Source: Micropterix aruncella (taxonomy: Eukaryota > Arthropoda > Insecta > Lepidoptera > Micropterigidae). Taken from it: a stretch of DNA of 64,000 nt. The stretch is from NCBI GenBank assembly GCA_944548615.1, contig OX155967.1, positions 1,363,321 to 1,427,320 on the forward strand. The letters are read 5' to 3'. A program made the translations under genes and the position numbers. The notes beneath the pieces were generated by a model that had not been told where the DNA came from, ran no database searches, and was given only the letters and a program-made list of their open reading frames with translations. Positions 61,801 through 63,449 of the stretch are shown one piece after another. Positions within the stretch are counted from its first letter, which is position 1; every line of letters begins with the position of its first letter.

Positions 61801-63449
61801 GAATTGCTCTGTATTCTTATAAATTTATTATTTAATTATTAATTAGAGGTGAGAAAATTTTAAAATATGTTGACACTTAGAATTTAAATAAATTGGCTGG
61901 TTGTAAGAGATAATCGTATGATAATAAACCCGCCCATTGAGAAATTTCACAATTAAGATAGAACGAAACGAAAGTTATAGGATATATTTATAAGGTAGAA
62001 ACAAAAGTTATAAGATAATGGCTTGATAGATGTCTCTGAAGAGTGTTTGCATATATGGGCTCAATAAAATTGGTAAGACTGAATAAGAGGGTTAGGATAT
62101 ATCATTATATACTTGTTATAGATCATTTCCCAATATCTTAGCGTTAAACAAATTATATTATATAAAAAGCTCACCCCTTGCGAATTTGGCAAACGCCAGC
62201 ATCAGAGCTATCCCAGCCGATGTTCCCTTATGTGGACTTGATAAAGGCCGGTATGGTGCGCTTAAAACCAAAGACTCCATGGAGGCAGTGCGAGGAGCTC
62301 TCAGAATACCATAAACGTTTACACCTGTGAATTTCTGAAATAGGAGAATCCATTATAAATGCTTGTATTTCAGAGTTATGAAATTTTAATATCCTACAGA
62401 ACTGAGTGGTGTGCAGCGAGATTCGATACTGAATTTACGAAATCGACACCAAGAATGTAGATATAATTGAATTTATTTATTTAAGAATTAATTACTATGA
62501 AAACAGTGATTTTGCTTATAAAAATAACAGGAACCGAATGGCAAAACCTCAACCTTGTGCTTATTATATTCTGTCTTCCAACTGGGTCTAGCCCATTCTA
62601 GGGTGGACAGGGATATATTATAAAATATTACTATTCTTATATTATGGGACATATAAAAACACAGAATTATATAAAATAAACTGCCATTCAGGAAACTTCG
62701 GGTTCCTAAATTAATGTTATGGTCTTAACATAAGAGTGCCTTGAAATACTCCTAGAGTGCTCGCGCGAGTCACATATGCCACCCATCGCAAATAGGTTTT
62801 TGTAATAAAGTTTATCTAAACCATGAAAGCGAGGAATACACTAGTGAGCGTATTAATTGAATTAAATGCATATTTTAGAAACTAACAGTTCTTGGGAATA
62901 TAAACAGATTTTCTTTTTAATTAGTATTTAATATGCCCTAATCTAGATCTAAATTAGTATTTAATATACCTTCGCTTTCAAAACAATTTTCACTCGTTTT
63001 GCCTATGAGGCTTTTGCAACTCATCGATGATGAGGGTATCGGAAGGTTGGGACCACGCTATGACAAATGTCTCAATCAGAGCAGCGACTATGTAGGGAAG
63101 TAGCTAGGTGTATCTAAATGTTCCAATTAAAATAGTTTTGATTTTCACTATGGTTTTCATTTGCTGTCCGATTGGACCTTGAAAAAAAAAAACCTTTTGT
63201 ATTATTTGAAAGGAAACATCTTATTCATGAAATGCTGTATATTTTCATGAAAATAAAACCGATGGAGACTTGACTTTTCTTTCTGCATTTTAGTAAGATA
63301 AGAGTAAATCCTCAAAATACGACCCGTACCTGTCCAGTTCCTAACGGATTGTGCAATGTAAAGTTGTGGACATGAACTTCTAGATGTAGCTGTGTCATCT
63401 TCGCCACCAACCACGGAACCGGCATCTGATCAGACGTGGCATAATTTTC
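25562..63449 (-). CDS. GPAA1: GPAA1/Gaa1, GPI-transamidase subunit (nine exons, both gene ends missing)
   Basis: Gaa1 is an ER-membrane subunit of the GPI transamidase, which replaces the C-terminal signal of substrate proteins with a GPI anchor. It has a luminal M28-peptidase-like domain and several C-terminal membrane helices. Minus-strand exons in order are 63449-63330, 62334-62175, 57804-57547, 54459-54351, 54087-53997, 52549-52303, 48730-48576, 48048-47895 and 25832-25562. All have AG/GT borders and matching phases, for 1565 nt or about 521 residues. Diagnostic blocks are [36 protein letters not shown] and [14 protein letters not shown]. Animal Gaa1 is about 620 residues, so the N-terminal helix exon(s) and the last exon are missing. 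The largest intron is 22,062 nt. No break was seen, so the gene is probably functional. Confidence 0.9.
25890..25960. other. Possible pogo/Tigger-like terminus
   Basis: AGGAGAGCCTCGCTTATCCG followed by AAGTAACAAGGATCGAGG and GGATAATTAAAAGCTC resembles the terminal style of Tigger-type elements. No partner end was found. Confidence 0.25.
25985..26255 (+). pseudogene. Jockey-type LINE ORF2 C-terminal scrap in GPAA1 intron
   Basis: Frames give [38 protein letters not shown] and [10 protein letters not shown]. They align with the end of the jockey LINE at 40600-40773 ([28 protein letters not shown]). Stops and a frame change show it is dead. Confidence 0.55.
26256..26545. other. AT-rich intron stretch with a poly-C run
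   Basis: No gene. A run of 12 C lies at about 26379-26390. The TTAA at 26542-26545 starts the next MITE. Confidence 0.4.
26546..27526. repeat. piggyBac-type MITE interrupted by a related MITE
   Basis: The outer copy starts after TTAA (26542-26545) with CCCCTCATTTTGCGAAG. Its body (26700-26870, then 27186-27350) resembles 200-520 of this window. An inner element at about 26876-27181 is bounded by TTAA and by CCCTTGGAGTA and TACTCAAGGGG inverted ends. It also resembles 100-260 of the window. It ends with two copies of TTGGTCGTATCATACTCAA (27119 and 27159). The right limit of the outer copy is not resolved. Confidence 0.5.
27531..30146 (+). mobile_element. piggyBac element, autonomous-looking
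   Basis: TTAA duplications at 27527-27530 and 30147-30150 flank inverted ends: left CACGTTCAACGCCG, right complement CACGTTGAACGCCG (one mismatch). Between them is a single uninterrupted transposase gene. Subterminal repeats containing AACTGTGGTCG occur near the right end (30045 and 30090). It is 2616 bp long and lies in the largest GPAA1 intron. Intact ends plus an intact ORF suggest recent or current mobility, although activity is not shown. Confidence 0.85.
27931..29703 (+). CDS. piggyBac transposase, intact
   Basis: ATG at 27931 ([13 protein letters not shown]); upstream codons in this frame lack ATG. It has 590 residues. The N-terminal acidic segment contains SSDEEDN. The DDE_Tnp_1_7 core has the catalytic aspartates at D250 ([12 protein letters not shown]), D326 (YTDNWYTS) and D428 ([10 protein letters not shown]), plus D431, matching the D268/D346/D447 pattern of the moth enzyme. 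The C-terminal cysteine-rich domain (CQQCYKEN, then FCKSC and FLCLEC) binds the subterminal DNA in this family. A short direct repeat (DHNNIKD) precedes the end. AATAAA lies near 29753. No damage is visible. Confidence 0.9.
   Translation: MIDFEDFEISHEDLTQMDTIEINFFNQSLHISSDEEDNIQPCPSRRRRVIVSDSETSDAEINRNIQDLVECSPPTTWTDPKGNQRHVIAFTEYPGMPLNLRMLMTNKSPVDFYTLLVTEDVFQQIVDATNAFAVAKITNTQRATKAARIRNWSPTNLAEMKKFFGLILYMGLVKLPKISDYWSRDEIMGQQFPRTIMSRNRSELLLQMLHFSQRDEDNRMDRLHRVRNLLNIMNNNFKKNYTPGEDLCVDESVVPFRGRLIFRQYNKQKRHKYGIKLFKLCTLPGYTYKISIYAGKQNDEVNTTPANVVMTLCEDPLNKGHTLYTDNWYTSVGLARELLKKETHLVGTLRKNRKHFPKVVVSTKLKKGQFIGKESADGITVMRWRDKRDVLVLSTKHSTRFVRVMKHNKVTSKPAIILDYNKAKGAVDLSDQMSAYQTPLRKTVKWYKKVAIDLILNVAVVNSLILYKSVTKKSIPIVDFRKEIMKSLLAEDILSEVPPPRPKREKHELAKKEGKSKEVRRQCQQCYKENMATQGRLVARNKTKKVTTFCKSCPNKPFLCLECFIKVHYNHNNIKDHNNIKDQLEDSFLC
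30147..30445. other. 5' region of the jockey-type LINE
   Basis: Non-coding sequence between the right TTAA of piggyBac and ORF1. The 5' end of the LINE is somewhere here (near 30300), not resolved. Confidence 0.35.
30446..31209 (+). pseudogene. Jockey-type LINE ORF1, first part
   Basis: After a frame change near 30500 it reads a coiled-coil-like helix ([34 protein letters not shown]). It then gives [37 protein letters not shown] and IYVNDHL, the conserved middle of the coiled-coil/RRM-like ORF1 of such LINEs, which binds RNA. One stop at 30901-30903 breaks it. The rest of ORF1 lies at 34606-34748, beyond an inserted LINE. Confidence 0.6.
31206..34605 (-). mobile_element. RLE-type LINE (R2/NeSL/Hero group), near-complete copy (copy 3 of 6)
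   Basis: Read on the minus strand it starts near 34605 inside ORF1 of the jockey LINE and ends with the shared tail and TTTA-type repeats near 31206. It carries one long ORF with reverse transcriptase, zinc knuckle and a restriction-like endonuclease. A C2H2 finger lies upstream of the first ATG in the same open frame, so the 5' end is probably slightly truncated. No clear target duplication was seen. Confidence 0.85.
31367..34435 (-). CDS. ORF of RLE-type LINE: RT, CCHC knuckle and restriction-like endonuclease
   Basis: 1022 residues from the ATG at 34435. The frame stays open upstream to about 34600 and includes a C2H2 finger ([21 protein letters not shown], about 34475-34580), so the natural start lies further 5'. 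RT blocks are [37 protein letters not shown] and the catalytic FADD near residue 473. The knuckle [18 protein letters not shown] lies near residue 800. The PD-(D/E)XK endonuclease has RPDI near 911 and VELTVPWE with KLNKY after it. Such elements usually cut a specific target, but this copy sits in another LINE. No break is visible. Confidence 0.85.
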   Translation of the reverse strand: MSLDSTSARSLSPDRSPLPAQIVSFPPLKFPSLAKEDWEFHNNNLTSILDHSVNRNAPASVQLSSFQVAVHEYFSGVYPKSTHVDPVHRENAFKAKLRRQKRLLRRQLREAKKAGDKALCHNFSRAYRSILKLIQSVATQNDKRKAAFLKSKEEARFDKNRFNYSKTVLSAAKGKIQIPEEMATEYFSTTYEDPMRLHNYSPPPGITPPPLPTVAFASQPPSLDEILNQVKRKPSGSTPGPDGIPYLVYKKCPCLLQYLGSIFRNIWNSGVVPQNFGRATVILIPKVPVCTGPKDARPIALTDTVAKIFFSIVHTRMSEFMHRNEYLGVSVQKGFMRGVSGCLEHNSLLAAAIKDARQHERQINVCWLDLENAFGSVRHSLLHFALRWYNFPPVVRDIVASYYNCLTFHVKTQEWTTRSIPYSIGLFQGCCLSPTIFNIVFNILLESLTQFDRKWGYRFKTDGQYTSSCLAFADDLTFITRSPKQLSLLLQKVELFCDWSGCIKVKPSKCFCLGLARMGTKFTSYDPKLVYKGSNISLIDPNNHFKFLGRKITHQGKDVSGDHVMEHFKSCLAKIDALLISGPRKAWIYDNYLTSHLSWPFLIYDFTKTQLSRLDALVTASLKSWLSLAKPADPSTLFRSKQNFGLALKLPSLLYANSRITKNSILCNSKDPAISKHVISGRSDSNDLQARVDFHKKFLTGISQNGTGLGYGSTTTSDVDLKKSLLRGDYDSKSMAHAIGLQCQNDWTTIGDFCIPPPMHWKVMLYDWTPEMLKFYLNAFQHTLPDPSNLARWSFAEDSSCPLCSNTPCTARHILAGCKVALDQGRYTYRHDKVLAVIREVISLSVARANKGLTVSSKPPIQFVRDGSKGKKHLTTKPFSIIEKATDWILEVDSVSKQYKFPESLGCTALRPDITLYSLSRKVALIVELTVPWESNIPKDHEYKLNKYHDLANAVTRNGFTVHLHAVEVGARGLPAKSLFHLFKDLGLSRKIINSFLEKLSKTAICASQILWLRRGSEWVAR
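34606..34748 (+). pseudogene. Jockey-type LINE ORF1, C-terminal part
   Basis: Reads [20 protein letters not shown] and [19 protein letters not shown], then a stop. This is the conserved C-terminal domain of ORF1 in jockey-like LINEs and in baculovirus FP-type proteins. It continues the sequence cut at 31209. Confidence 0.6.
34749..35209. other. Spacer between ORF1 and ORF2 of the jockey-type LINE
   Basis: T-rich, no gene recognised. Runs of TTCCTTTTATC-like sequence occur at 34770-34830. Confidence 0.4.
35210..35327 (+). pseudogene. Jockey-type LINE ORF2 endonuclease, first part
   Basis: Reads [11 protein letters not shown] and, after a one-base shift, [15 protein letters not shown]. It is the start of the AP-endonuclease ([13 protein letters not shown] motif and the catalytic-glutamate region). 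It is cut at TTAA (35324-35327) and continues at 37327 with [20 protein letters not shown]. The two parts join in frame. Confidence 0.65.
35367..35714 (+). CDS. Four C2H2 zinc fingers inside piggyBac termini
   Basis: An uninterrupted frame of about 115 codons holds four fingers: [54 protein letters not shown] and [18 protein letters not shown]. Each is followed by the second His. A stop comes after the last finger. The linkers are not TGEKP-type, as in many insect ZAD/C2H2 genes. GC-rich codon use differs from the surrounding transposon. The frame is open back through the inverted repeat to the TTAA; no ATG precedes the fingers, so translation would need a fusion or an unusual start. It is most likely a captured host gene end. 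Known TTAA elements do not encode such an array. Confidence 0.6.
   Translation: MSCTSCDKRFTEKNNLHKHFKTVHLKVRDFSCELCDAAFAQHSDWIAHTKSVHYKIKKFSCLNCSHSFTTLSSLKIHVGAVHLKQKTIVCSLCERPFSRSHHLKSHMERIHRRMH
35750..36373 (-). pseudogene. piggyBac transposase N-terminal remnant
   Basis: ATG at 36373 ([20 protein letters not shown]), then an acidic region, then THLPGSEA. After stops it gives [12 protein letters not shown] and [20 protein letters not shown]. These are the N-terminal acidic segment and the start of the DDE_Tnp_1_7 domain. Catalytic aspartates and the cysteine-rich tail are missing. In their place, on the opposite strand, lies the zinc-finger array. Confidence 0.7.
36800..37196 (+). pseudogene. 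LINE reverse-transcriptase C-terminal scrap inside the piggyBac-type element
   Basis: Reads [39 protein letters not shown] and LQKRAIRNL, the post-RT region of jockey-like ORF2. It is a short dead fragment between the transposase remnant and the right inverted repeat. Confidence 0.6.
37327..37996 (+). pseudogene. Jockey-type LINE ORF2 endonuclease, second part
   Basis: Reads [39 protein letters not shown] (catalytic GDFN) and [13 protein letters not shown] (terminal SDH-like region altered). These are endonuclease/exonuclease/phosphatase-family motifs. A stop occurs at 37994-37996, and the frame then changes before the RT. Confidence 0.7.
38152..39262 (+). pseudogene. Jockey-type LINE reverse transcriptase (cut before the end)
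   Basis: RT blocks are visible: [53 protein letters not shown] (first catalytic aspartate), [20 protein letters not shown] and FLLFADD (catalytic pair). Just after FADDKKV the frame enters an inserted LINE tail at about 39263. The RT resumes at about 39992 with ISFQKDLDR. Confidence 0.75.
39263..39990 (-). mobile_element. 5'-truncated LINE inserted into the jockey RT
   Basis: The minus-strand frame 39948-39628 ([38 protein letters not shown]) is a LINE ORF2 C-terminus. Its 3' end, at the left border, is a TGTAA-type tandem tail (AATGTAATGTAATGTAATA on the minus strand), as in several jockey/CR1 elements. The insertion falls two codons after the catalytic FADD of the host LINE. Confidence 0.6.
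39991..40773 (+). pseudogene. Jockey-type LINE ORF2, region after the RT
   Basis: Reads [20 protein letters not shown] words, then [20 protein letters not shown] and [15 protein letters not shown]. It ends with [14 protein letters not shown] 52-bp insertion with a 13-bp direct repeat lies at 40055-40106. The coding end is near 40773. Confidence 0.65.
40055..40106. mobile_element. 52-bp insertion with a 13-bp target duplication
   Basis: TAGACTGTCTCTT occurs at 40042-40054 and again at 40107-40119. Between them is a 52-bp piece containing CAAGTGCGGGAAAAAGCCC. The reading frame of the host LINE continues on both sides. It is probably a very short 5'-truncated retroelement tail. Confidence 0.65.
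40774..41718. other. LINE 3' region and unassigned repeats
   Basis: AT-rich 3' untranslated LINE sequence to about 41070. A block at 41135-41230 with repeated CCGCAC/GAGG words (AGCCGCAC, AACCGCAC) and the end GGGAACCACTGATC near 41330 look like hAT-type remnants. No gene. Confidence 0.35.
41719..42019 (-). repeat. gypsy 3' LTR
   Basis: Same sequence as 46126-46426 as far as can be read. Inside it TGG...CCA could also be taken as the border, which would shorten it to 297 bp. Confidence 0.85.
42087..45257 (-). CDS. pol: gypsy Pol polyprotein (PR-RT-RH-IN)
   Basis: An open frame of 1056 codons overlaps the end of gag in the -1 frame, so it is probably made by frameshifting; its first codon is not ATG. 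The aspartic protease has DTGSD near residue 62. The RT has [15 protein letters not shown] and the catalytic YIDD near 360. RNase H has [14 protein letters not shown]. The integrase has an HHCC finger ([11 protein letters not shown] to CPACQSCK), then the D,D,E core ([26 protein letters not shown]). A GPY/F-like segment ([16 protein letters not shown]) closes it. No stop or frameshift was seen. Confidence 0.9.
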   Translation of the reverse strand: MLVPSSLRRPCEEMHQAMQLRGKPAHGSLEAVNDSFPTTARLFISDCITKDCSDCITNLIDTGSDICVYPISRIKGRRQPTDYEVFAANGTPINTYGTTRIQVNLGLRRNFSWNFTIANVSKPIIGADFLSFYGLIVDLRNRRLLDNVTNLSRQGEVRQDPFPHVKTVATSTPFHGLLSQFPEITRPEAMTREVKHNTVHHIQTTPGPPITFKARRLAPSKLCIAKKAFEDMVQSGIARRSNSPWASPLHLVPKPNGDWRMCGDYRALNTRTIPDKYPIRNIEDFSGNLSGCRIFSKIDLVRAFNQLPIAEEDVPKTAVITPFGLFEMIKMTPGLSNAAQTFQRFIDDITKGLHFIFPYIDDILIFSKNEGEHLEHLRIIFNRLSEYGIVINLNKSQFGQSTIEFLGYEISSSGVKPLSTRVDAVKNYPRPTTVKGLRRFLGIINFYRRFIPNAANVQARLHDCLKCGVKGNHPVDWTPDRIEAFEGCKEALIKATVLIHPEENAHLALFTDACDVGIGGALKQMTDNGWQPLGFFSRKLSPAQIKYSTYDRELLAMYHAIKYFRHWLDGRCFTIFTDHKPLTFALKQKPDKCTPRQFRHLDFISQFTTDIQHIAGSLNIVADSLSRVEAITPHIDFDALGQAQQTDEDLKKLLESSDSHSLILKKIQIPTCSCTIYCDVSTSSVRPFVPKSFRKNVFESIHSLSHPGTKASSRLISEKFVWPKMAKDVKQWVRECPACQSCKINRHTHSPIGTFAPPSARFDHIHIDIVGPLSHSRGYRYCLTIVDRFSRFPEAFPLRDISATTVARKLFEGWIARYGTPLRITTDQGRQFEANLFQALCKITGIDHFRTTAYHPQANGMVERFHRQLKAAITCHDTNRWSDMLSVVLMGCRAAYKEDLCASPAEMVFGQTIRLPGEFLSPRQETLTEPEDFVTQLRRSFNNLGPRHLKHHCKTTAFVHSDLLTASHVFIKRESGKRALQAPYKGPYPVRKRTDKYFEIVIDGILKTVSIDRLKPAYVLASEDNTEIIAQKPNQQTTENGQRTRYGRMTRVRFKN
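45170..45988 (-). CDS. gag: gypsy Gag
   Basis: ATG at 45988 ([13 protein letters not shown]) gives about 272 residues. It contains [20 protein letters not shown] and [17 protein letters not shown], the capsid-like region common in insect gypsy elements. An arginine/serine-rich stretch ([13 protein letters not shown]) precedes a [18 protein letters not shown] metal-binding-like motif. This Gag group forms the particle that packages element RNA. The stop at 45170 lies within the pol frame. Confidence 0.8.
   Translation of the reverse strand: MTTPNTAGKSEEDGFSRNVDRVSVRIPPFWPDEPALWFATLDAQLHLAGITREQTMFYYAISHLDTKSAIEVKDSITSPPSDNPYSGLKQALITRFSESQEEMVRRLLEKEELGDRKPSTFLRYLKNLSGTSFPDNLLRTLWIGRLPTQTQLILATQMETSLDNLAILADKIHEITPSTHVAATSLSNPRLADNATASHSALECKLEALTKQVAALTTKLDRKMQAPNSNRNRSRSRSRQESGKCWYHHRFGDRAKKCIKPCNYEENQPTGH
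46126..46426 (-). repeat. gypsy 5' LTR
   Basis: Matches the LTR at 41719-42019. One G separates it from the tRNA-Trp-like primer-binding site on the pol side. Confidence 0.85.
46432..47030 (-). pseudogene. Jockey-like LINE 3' fragment
   Basis: The minus-strand frame 47013-46519 reads [51 protein letters not shown] and [15 protein letters not shown], then a stop. It is the same family as the split fragment at 1530-2780. It is 5' truncated near 47030; the gypsy element was inserted into its 3' part. Confidence 0.7.
47031..47894. other. GPAA1 intron sequence, no gene
   Basis: Two diverged direct copies of a motif with ACGATTCTAACAATA and CTTTTAAATCGGT-like words lie at about 47190-47240 and 47490-47545. 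GCTTGGGAACTGCTGG near 47817 resembles a hAT terminus. Otherwise AT-rich. Confidence 0.4.
47895..48048 (-). CDS. GPAA1: GPAA1 exon h
   Basis: Follows CTTTCTTTAG and ends ATTG/GTAAGT. It encodes an acidic cytosolic or luminal loop ([19 protein letters not shown]) and a membrane helix ([20 protein letters not shown]). It aligns with the SLVAPLLISQAMGLALYV region of human GPAA1. Confidence 0.85.
48049..48575. other. GPAA1 intron between exons g and h
   Basis: 527 nt. No element identified. Confidence 0.4.
48576..48730 (-). CDS. GPAA1: GPAA1 exon g
   Basis: Follows TTTCTATCAG and ends AATGAG/GTGCCT, a weak donor. It encodes the first C-terminal helix ([20 protein letters not shown]) and a charged loop ([20 protein letters not shown]). 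Confidence 0.85.
48731..49081. other. GPAA1 intron stretch, no gene
   Basis: Contains gcttatatcgaattttag and attcgtcgtaagcggg. Words of this style recur at 50740-50860 and are typical of pogo-like element ends. No complete element was seen. Confidence 0.35.
49082..49733. mobile_element. GC-rich retroposon with a 14-bp target duplication
   Basis: ACACTGATATTACA occurs at 49068-49081 and 49734-49747. The 652 bp between them are markedly GC-rich in an AT-rich intron. A minus-strand frame of 64 codons ends [18 protein letters not shown]. No poly-A tail, inverted ends or recognised RT motif is present. The long target duplication points to target-primed reverse transcription by a LINE. The family is not recognised. 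The element may be a 5'-truncated LINE without a poly-A tail, or a SINE. Confidence 0.6.
49748..50181. other. GPAA1 intron stretch, no gene
   Basis: No coding region or recognised repeat. Confidence 0.35.
50182..50690 (-). mobile_element. RLE-type LINE, diverged and internally deleted copy (copy 4 of 6)
   Basis: The 3' tail (minus strand, 50182-50320) is clearly the family tail but has many differences from the other copies. It joins directly to ORF2 sequence matching about 32690-33030 of the full copy ([20 protein letters not shown] and [17 protein letters not shown]). Around 1.3 kb is missing. It is the oldest-looking copy in the window. Confidence 0.75.
50691..50865. other. Spacer with pogo-like end motifs
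   Basis: Contains aattcgatataagcgggttc, gatatatgcgaaaa and aattcgttatatgcgggtt, the repeated style of Tigger/pogo termini. It lies between two RLE-LINE pieces of opposite orientation. Confidence 0.35.
50866..51262 (+). mobile_element. RLE-type LINE 3' fragment (copy 5 of 6)
   Basis: Starts in the endonuclease C-terminus ([19 protein letters not shown]), runs to the stop near 51103, and includes the complete shared tail ending in TTTATTTATTTAT. It is almost identical to the full copy. Confidence 0.9.
51263..52302. other. Intron stretch with a decayed piggyBac fragment
   Basis: An imperfect direct repeat containing TATATGGCCTTGAGTTATCG occurs at about 51369 and 51461. Apart from the piggyBac-like piece described separately, no gene was recognised at 51710-52302. 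Confidence 0.4.
51461..51706 (+). pseudogene. piggyBac-like transposase fragment
   Basis: Reads [20 protein letters not shown] then [16 protein letters not shown], resembling the segment before the first catalytic aspartate of piggyBac proteins (YW...P...IMSRDRF..LL.FLHF). About 60 residues are recognisable. No ends were found. Confidence 0.45.
52303..52549 (-). CDS. GPAA1: GPAA1 exon f
   Basis: Follows TTTCGTCCAG and ends ATTG/GTAAGA. It encodes [20 protein letters not shown] and [21 protein letters not shown], one of the most conserved stretches of Gaa1 (human SHGLFLRYRVEALTL and LNHLLERLHQSFFLYL). Confidence 0.95.
52999..53729. repeat. Inverted-repeat element of about 0.73 kb
   Basis: Left arm 52999-53060 and right arm (complement of about 53665-53729) share GGACTGAGC, then AAATGTAAGCGGTGGCTGAG, then CGTTCG, an imperfect inverted repeat of around 60 bp. 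No coding region lies between. It is a MITE-like element of unknown superfamily and is itself interrupted by a TTAA MITE. Confidence 0.6.
53092..53333. repeat. 242-bp piggyBac-type MITE
   Basis: TTAA at 53088-53091 and 53334-53337. The inverted ends are CCTCTCAGACCCC (left) and CCCTTCAGGCCTCGG (right complement). A palindrome GGCCGATATCGGCC lies near the left end (53108-53121). No coding capacity. Confidence 0.65.
53997..54087 (-). CDS. GPAA1: GPAA1 exon e
   Basis: Follows CACATTGCAG and ends GCCGGG/GTAAGG. It encodes [20 protein letters not shown] and GMMTTQIAG, aligning with the LQGLQTLLLMVLRQASG region. Phases match both neighbours. Confidence 0.85.
54351..54459 (-). CDS. GPAA1: GPAA1 exon d
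   Basis: Follows TTCATTTACAG and ends ATACAG/GTACCG. It encodes [20 protein letters not shown] and [15 protein letters not shown]. The [12 protein letters not shown] block is a hallmark of Gaa1. Confidence 0.95.
54460..55511. other. GPAA1 intron stretch, no gene
   Basis: AT-rich, no recognised element before the LINE tail at 55512. Confidence 0.4.
55512..56806 (-). mobile_element. RLE-type LINE, 5'-truncated copy (copy 6 of 6)
   Basis: The minus-strand frame from about 56800 ([15 protein letters not shown] start) reads through the zinc knuckle and endonuclease to the stop at 55663, followed by the shared tail. It is nearly identical to the same part of the copy at 31206-34605. Its truncation point (about 56806) is close to that of the copy starting at 23401, but not the same. 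Confidence 0.9.
56807..57546. other. GPAA1 intron stretch with an imperfect tandem repeat
   Basis: Two related blocks of about 65 bp lie at 56902-56966 and 57031-57094, with common words CAGGTAAGATTTG, GGGCCGT and TTTTACGTTG. No gene recognised. Confidence 0.5.
57547..57804 (-). CDS. GPAA1: GPAA1 exon c
   Basis: Follows TTTTCGACAG and ends CATCA/GTGAGT. It encodes [29 protein letters not shown] and [18 protein letters not shown]. These match the peptidase-like luminal core of GPAA1 ([20 protein letters not shown] in human). A loop of about 25 residues before GRAG is longer than in human. Confidence 0.95.
57805..58023. other. Intron stretch and 3' end of a retropseudogene
   Basis: Minus-strand AATAAA and an A-rich segment at about 57990-58018 belong to the UTP4 retrocopy. 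The rest is intron. Confidence 0.4.
58024..58560 (-). pseudogene. UTP4/cirhin processed pseudogene, C-terminal part
   Basis: Minus-strand frames give [58 protein letters not shown] and [20 protein letters not shown], then KRFGAMK and a stop at 58024. This matches the last WD repeats and C-terminus of UTP4, an SSU-processome WD40 protein for 18S rRNA maturation. Frame changes (for example near 58150) and a stop near 58275 show it is dead. No introns interrupt it, and AATAAA plus an A-rich stretch follow, so it is probably a retrocopy. The parental gene is elsewhere. Confidence 0.6.
58561..59638. other. GPAA1 intron stretch, no gene recognised
   Basis: The sequence from about 59340 may belong to the 5' part of the LINE fragment that follows. 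No RT motif was seen. Confidence 0.35.
59639..60600 (+). mobile_element. LINE 3' fragment (relative of the one at 13762)
   Basis: The frame to 60118 reads [54 protein letters not shown] and [10 protein letters not shown], a LINE ORF2 C-terminus. The 3' untranslated part ends with GTAAAATTAATTAATTAAAT and TAAA-type repeats near 60580. Confidence 0.65.
60706..61888 (-). repeat. Chimeric repeat with a permuted CLIP serine-protease fragment, copy 2
   Basis: Closely matches 7806-8995 over its full length. TGGCTGGTTGTA lies at both sides (60699-60710 and 61894-61905), a likely 12-bp target duplication. It lies in the GPAA1 intron, so the repeat has moved or been copied as a unit with both its non-coding and protease parts. 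Confidence 0.75.
61076..61740 (-). pseudogene. CLIP-domain serine-protease fragment, domains in permuted order (copy 2)
   Basis: The minus strand reads [31 protein letters not shown] and [20 protein letters not shown] (active-site serine). Then, in another frame, the CLIP domain follows ([27 protein letters not shown]) with its threonine-rich linker. GGCTGG before FAEDT matches the GWG block of the protease but is one base out of frame. The fused order is the same as in copy 1, so the rearrangement predates duplication. This copy keeps more of the protease N-terminal side. Confidence 0.75.
61906..62174. other. GPAA1 intron stretch, no gene
   Basis: Nothing recognised. Confidence 0.35.
62175..62334 (-). 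CDS. GPAA1: GPAA1 exon b
   Basis: Follows TCCTATTTCAG and ends AAGGG/GTGAGC. It encodes [20 protein letters not shown] and [16 protein letters not shown], matching [20 protein letters not shown] in human GPAA1. Confidence 0.95.
62335..63329. other. GPAA1 intron between exons a and b
   Basis: 995 nt, AT-rich. No element identified. Confidence 0.4.
63330..63449 (-). CDS. GPAA1: GPAA1 exon a (first exon visible)
   Basis: Follows TTGAAATTTCAG and ends GGACAG/GTACGG. It encodes [20 protein letters not shown] and [12 protein letters not shown], the LPVAWLERTMRSVGLEV region of human GPAA1 (about residues 85-125). The exon(s) for the N-terminal membrane helix must lie to the right, beyond 63450. 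Confidence 0.85.
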
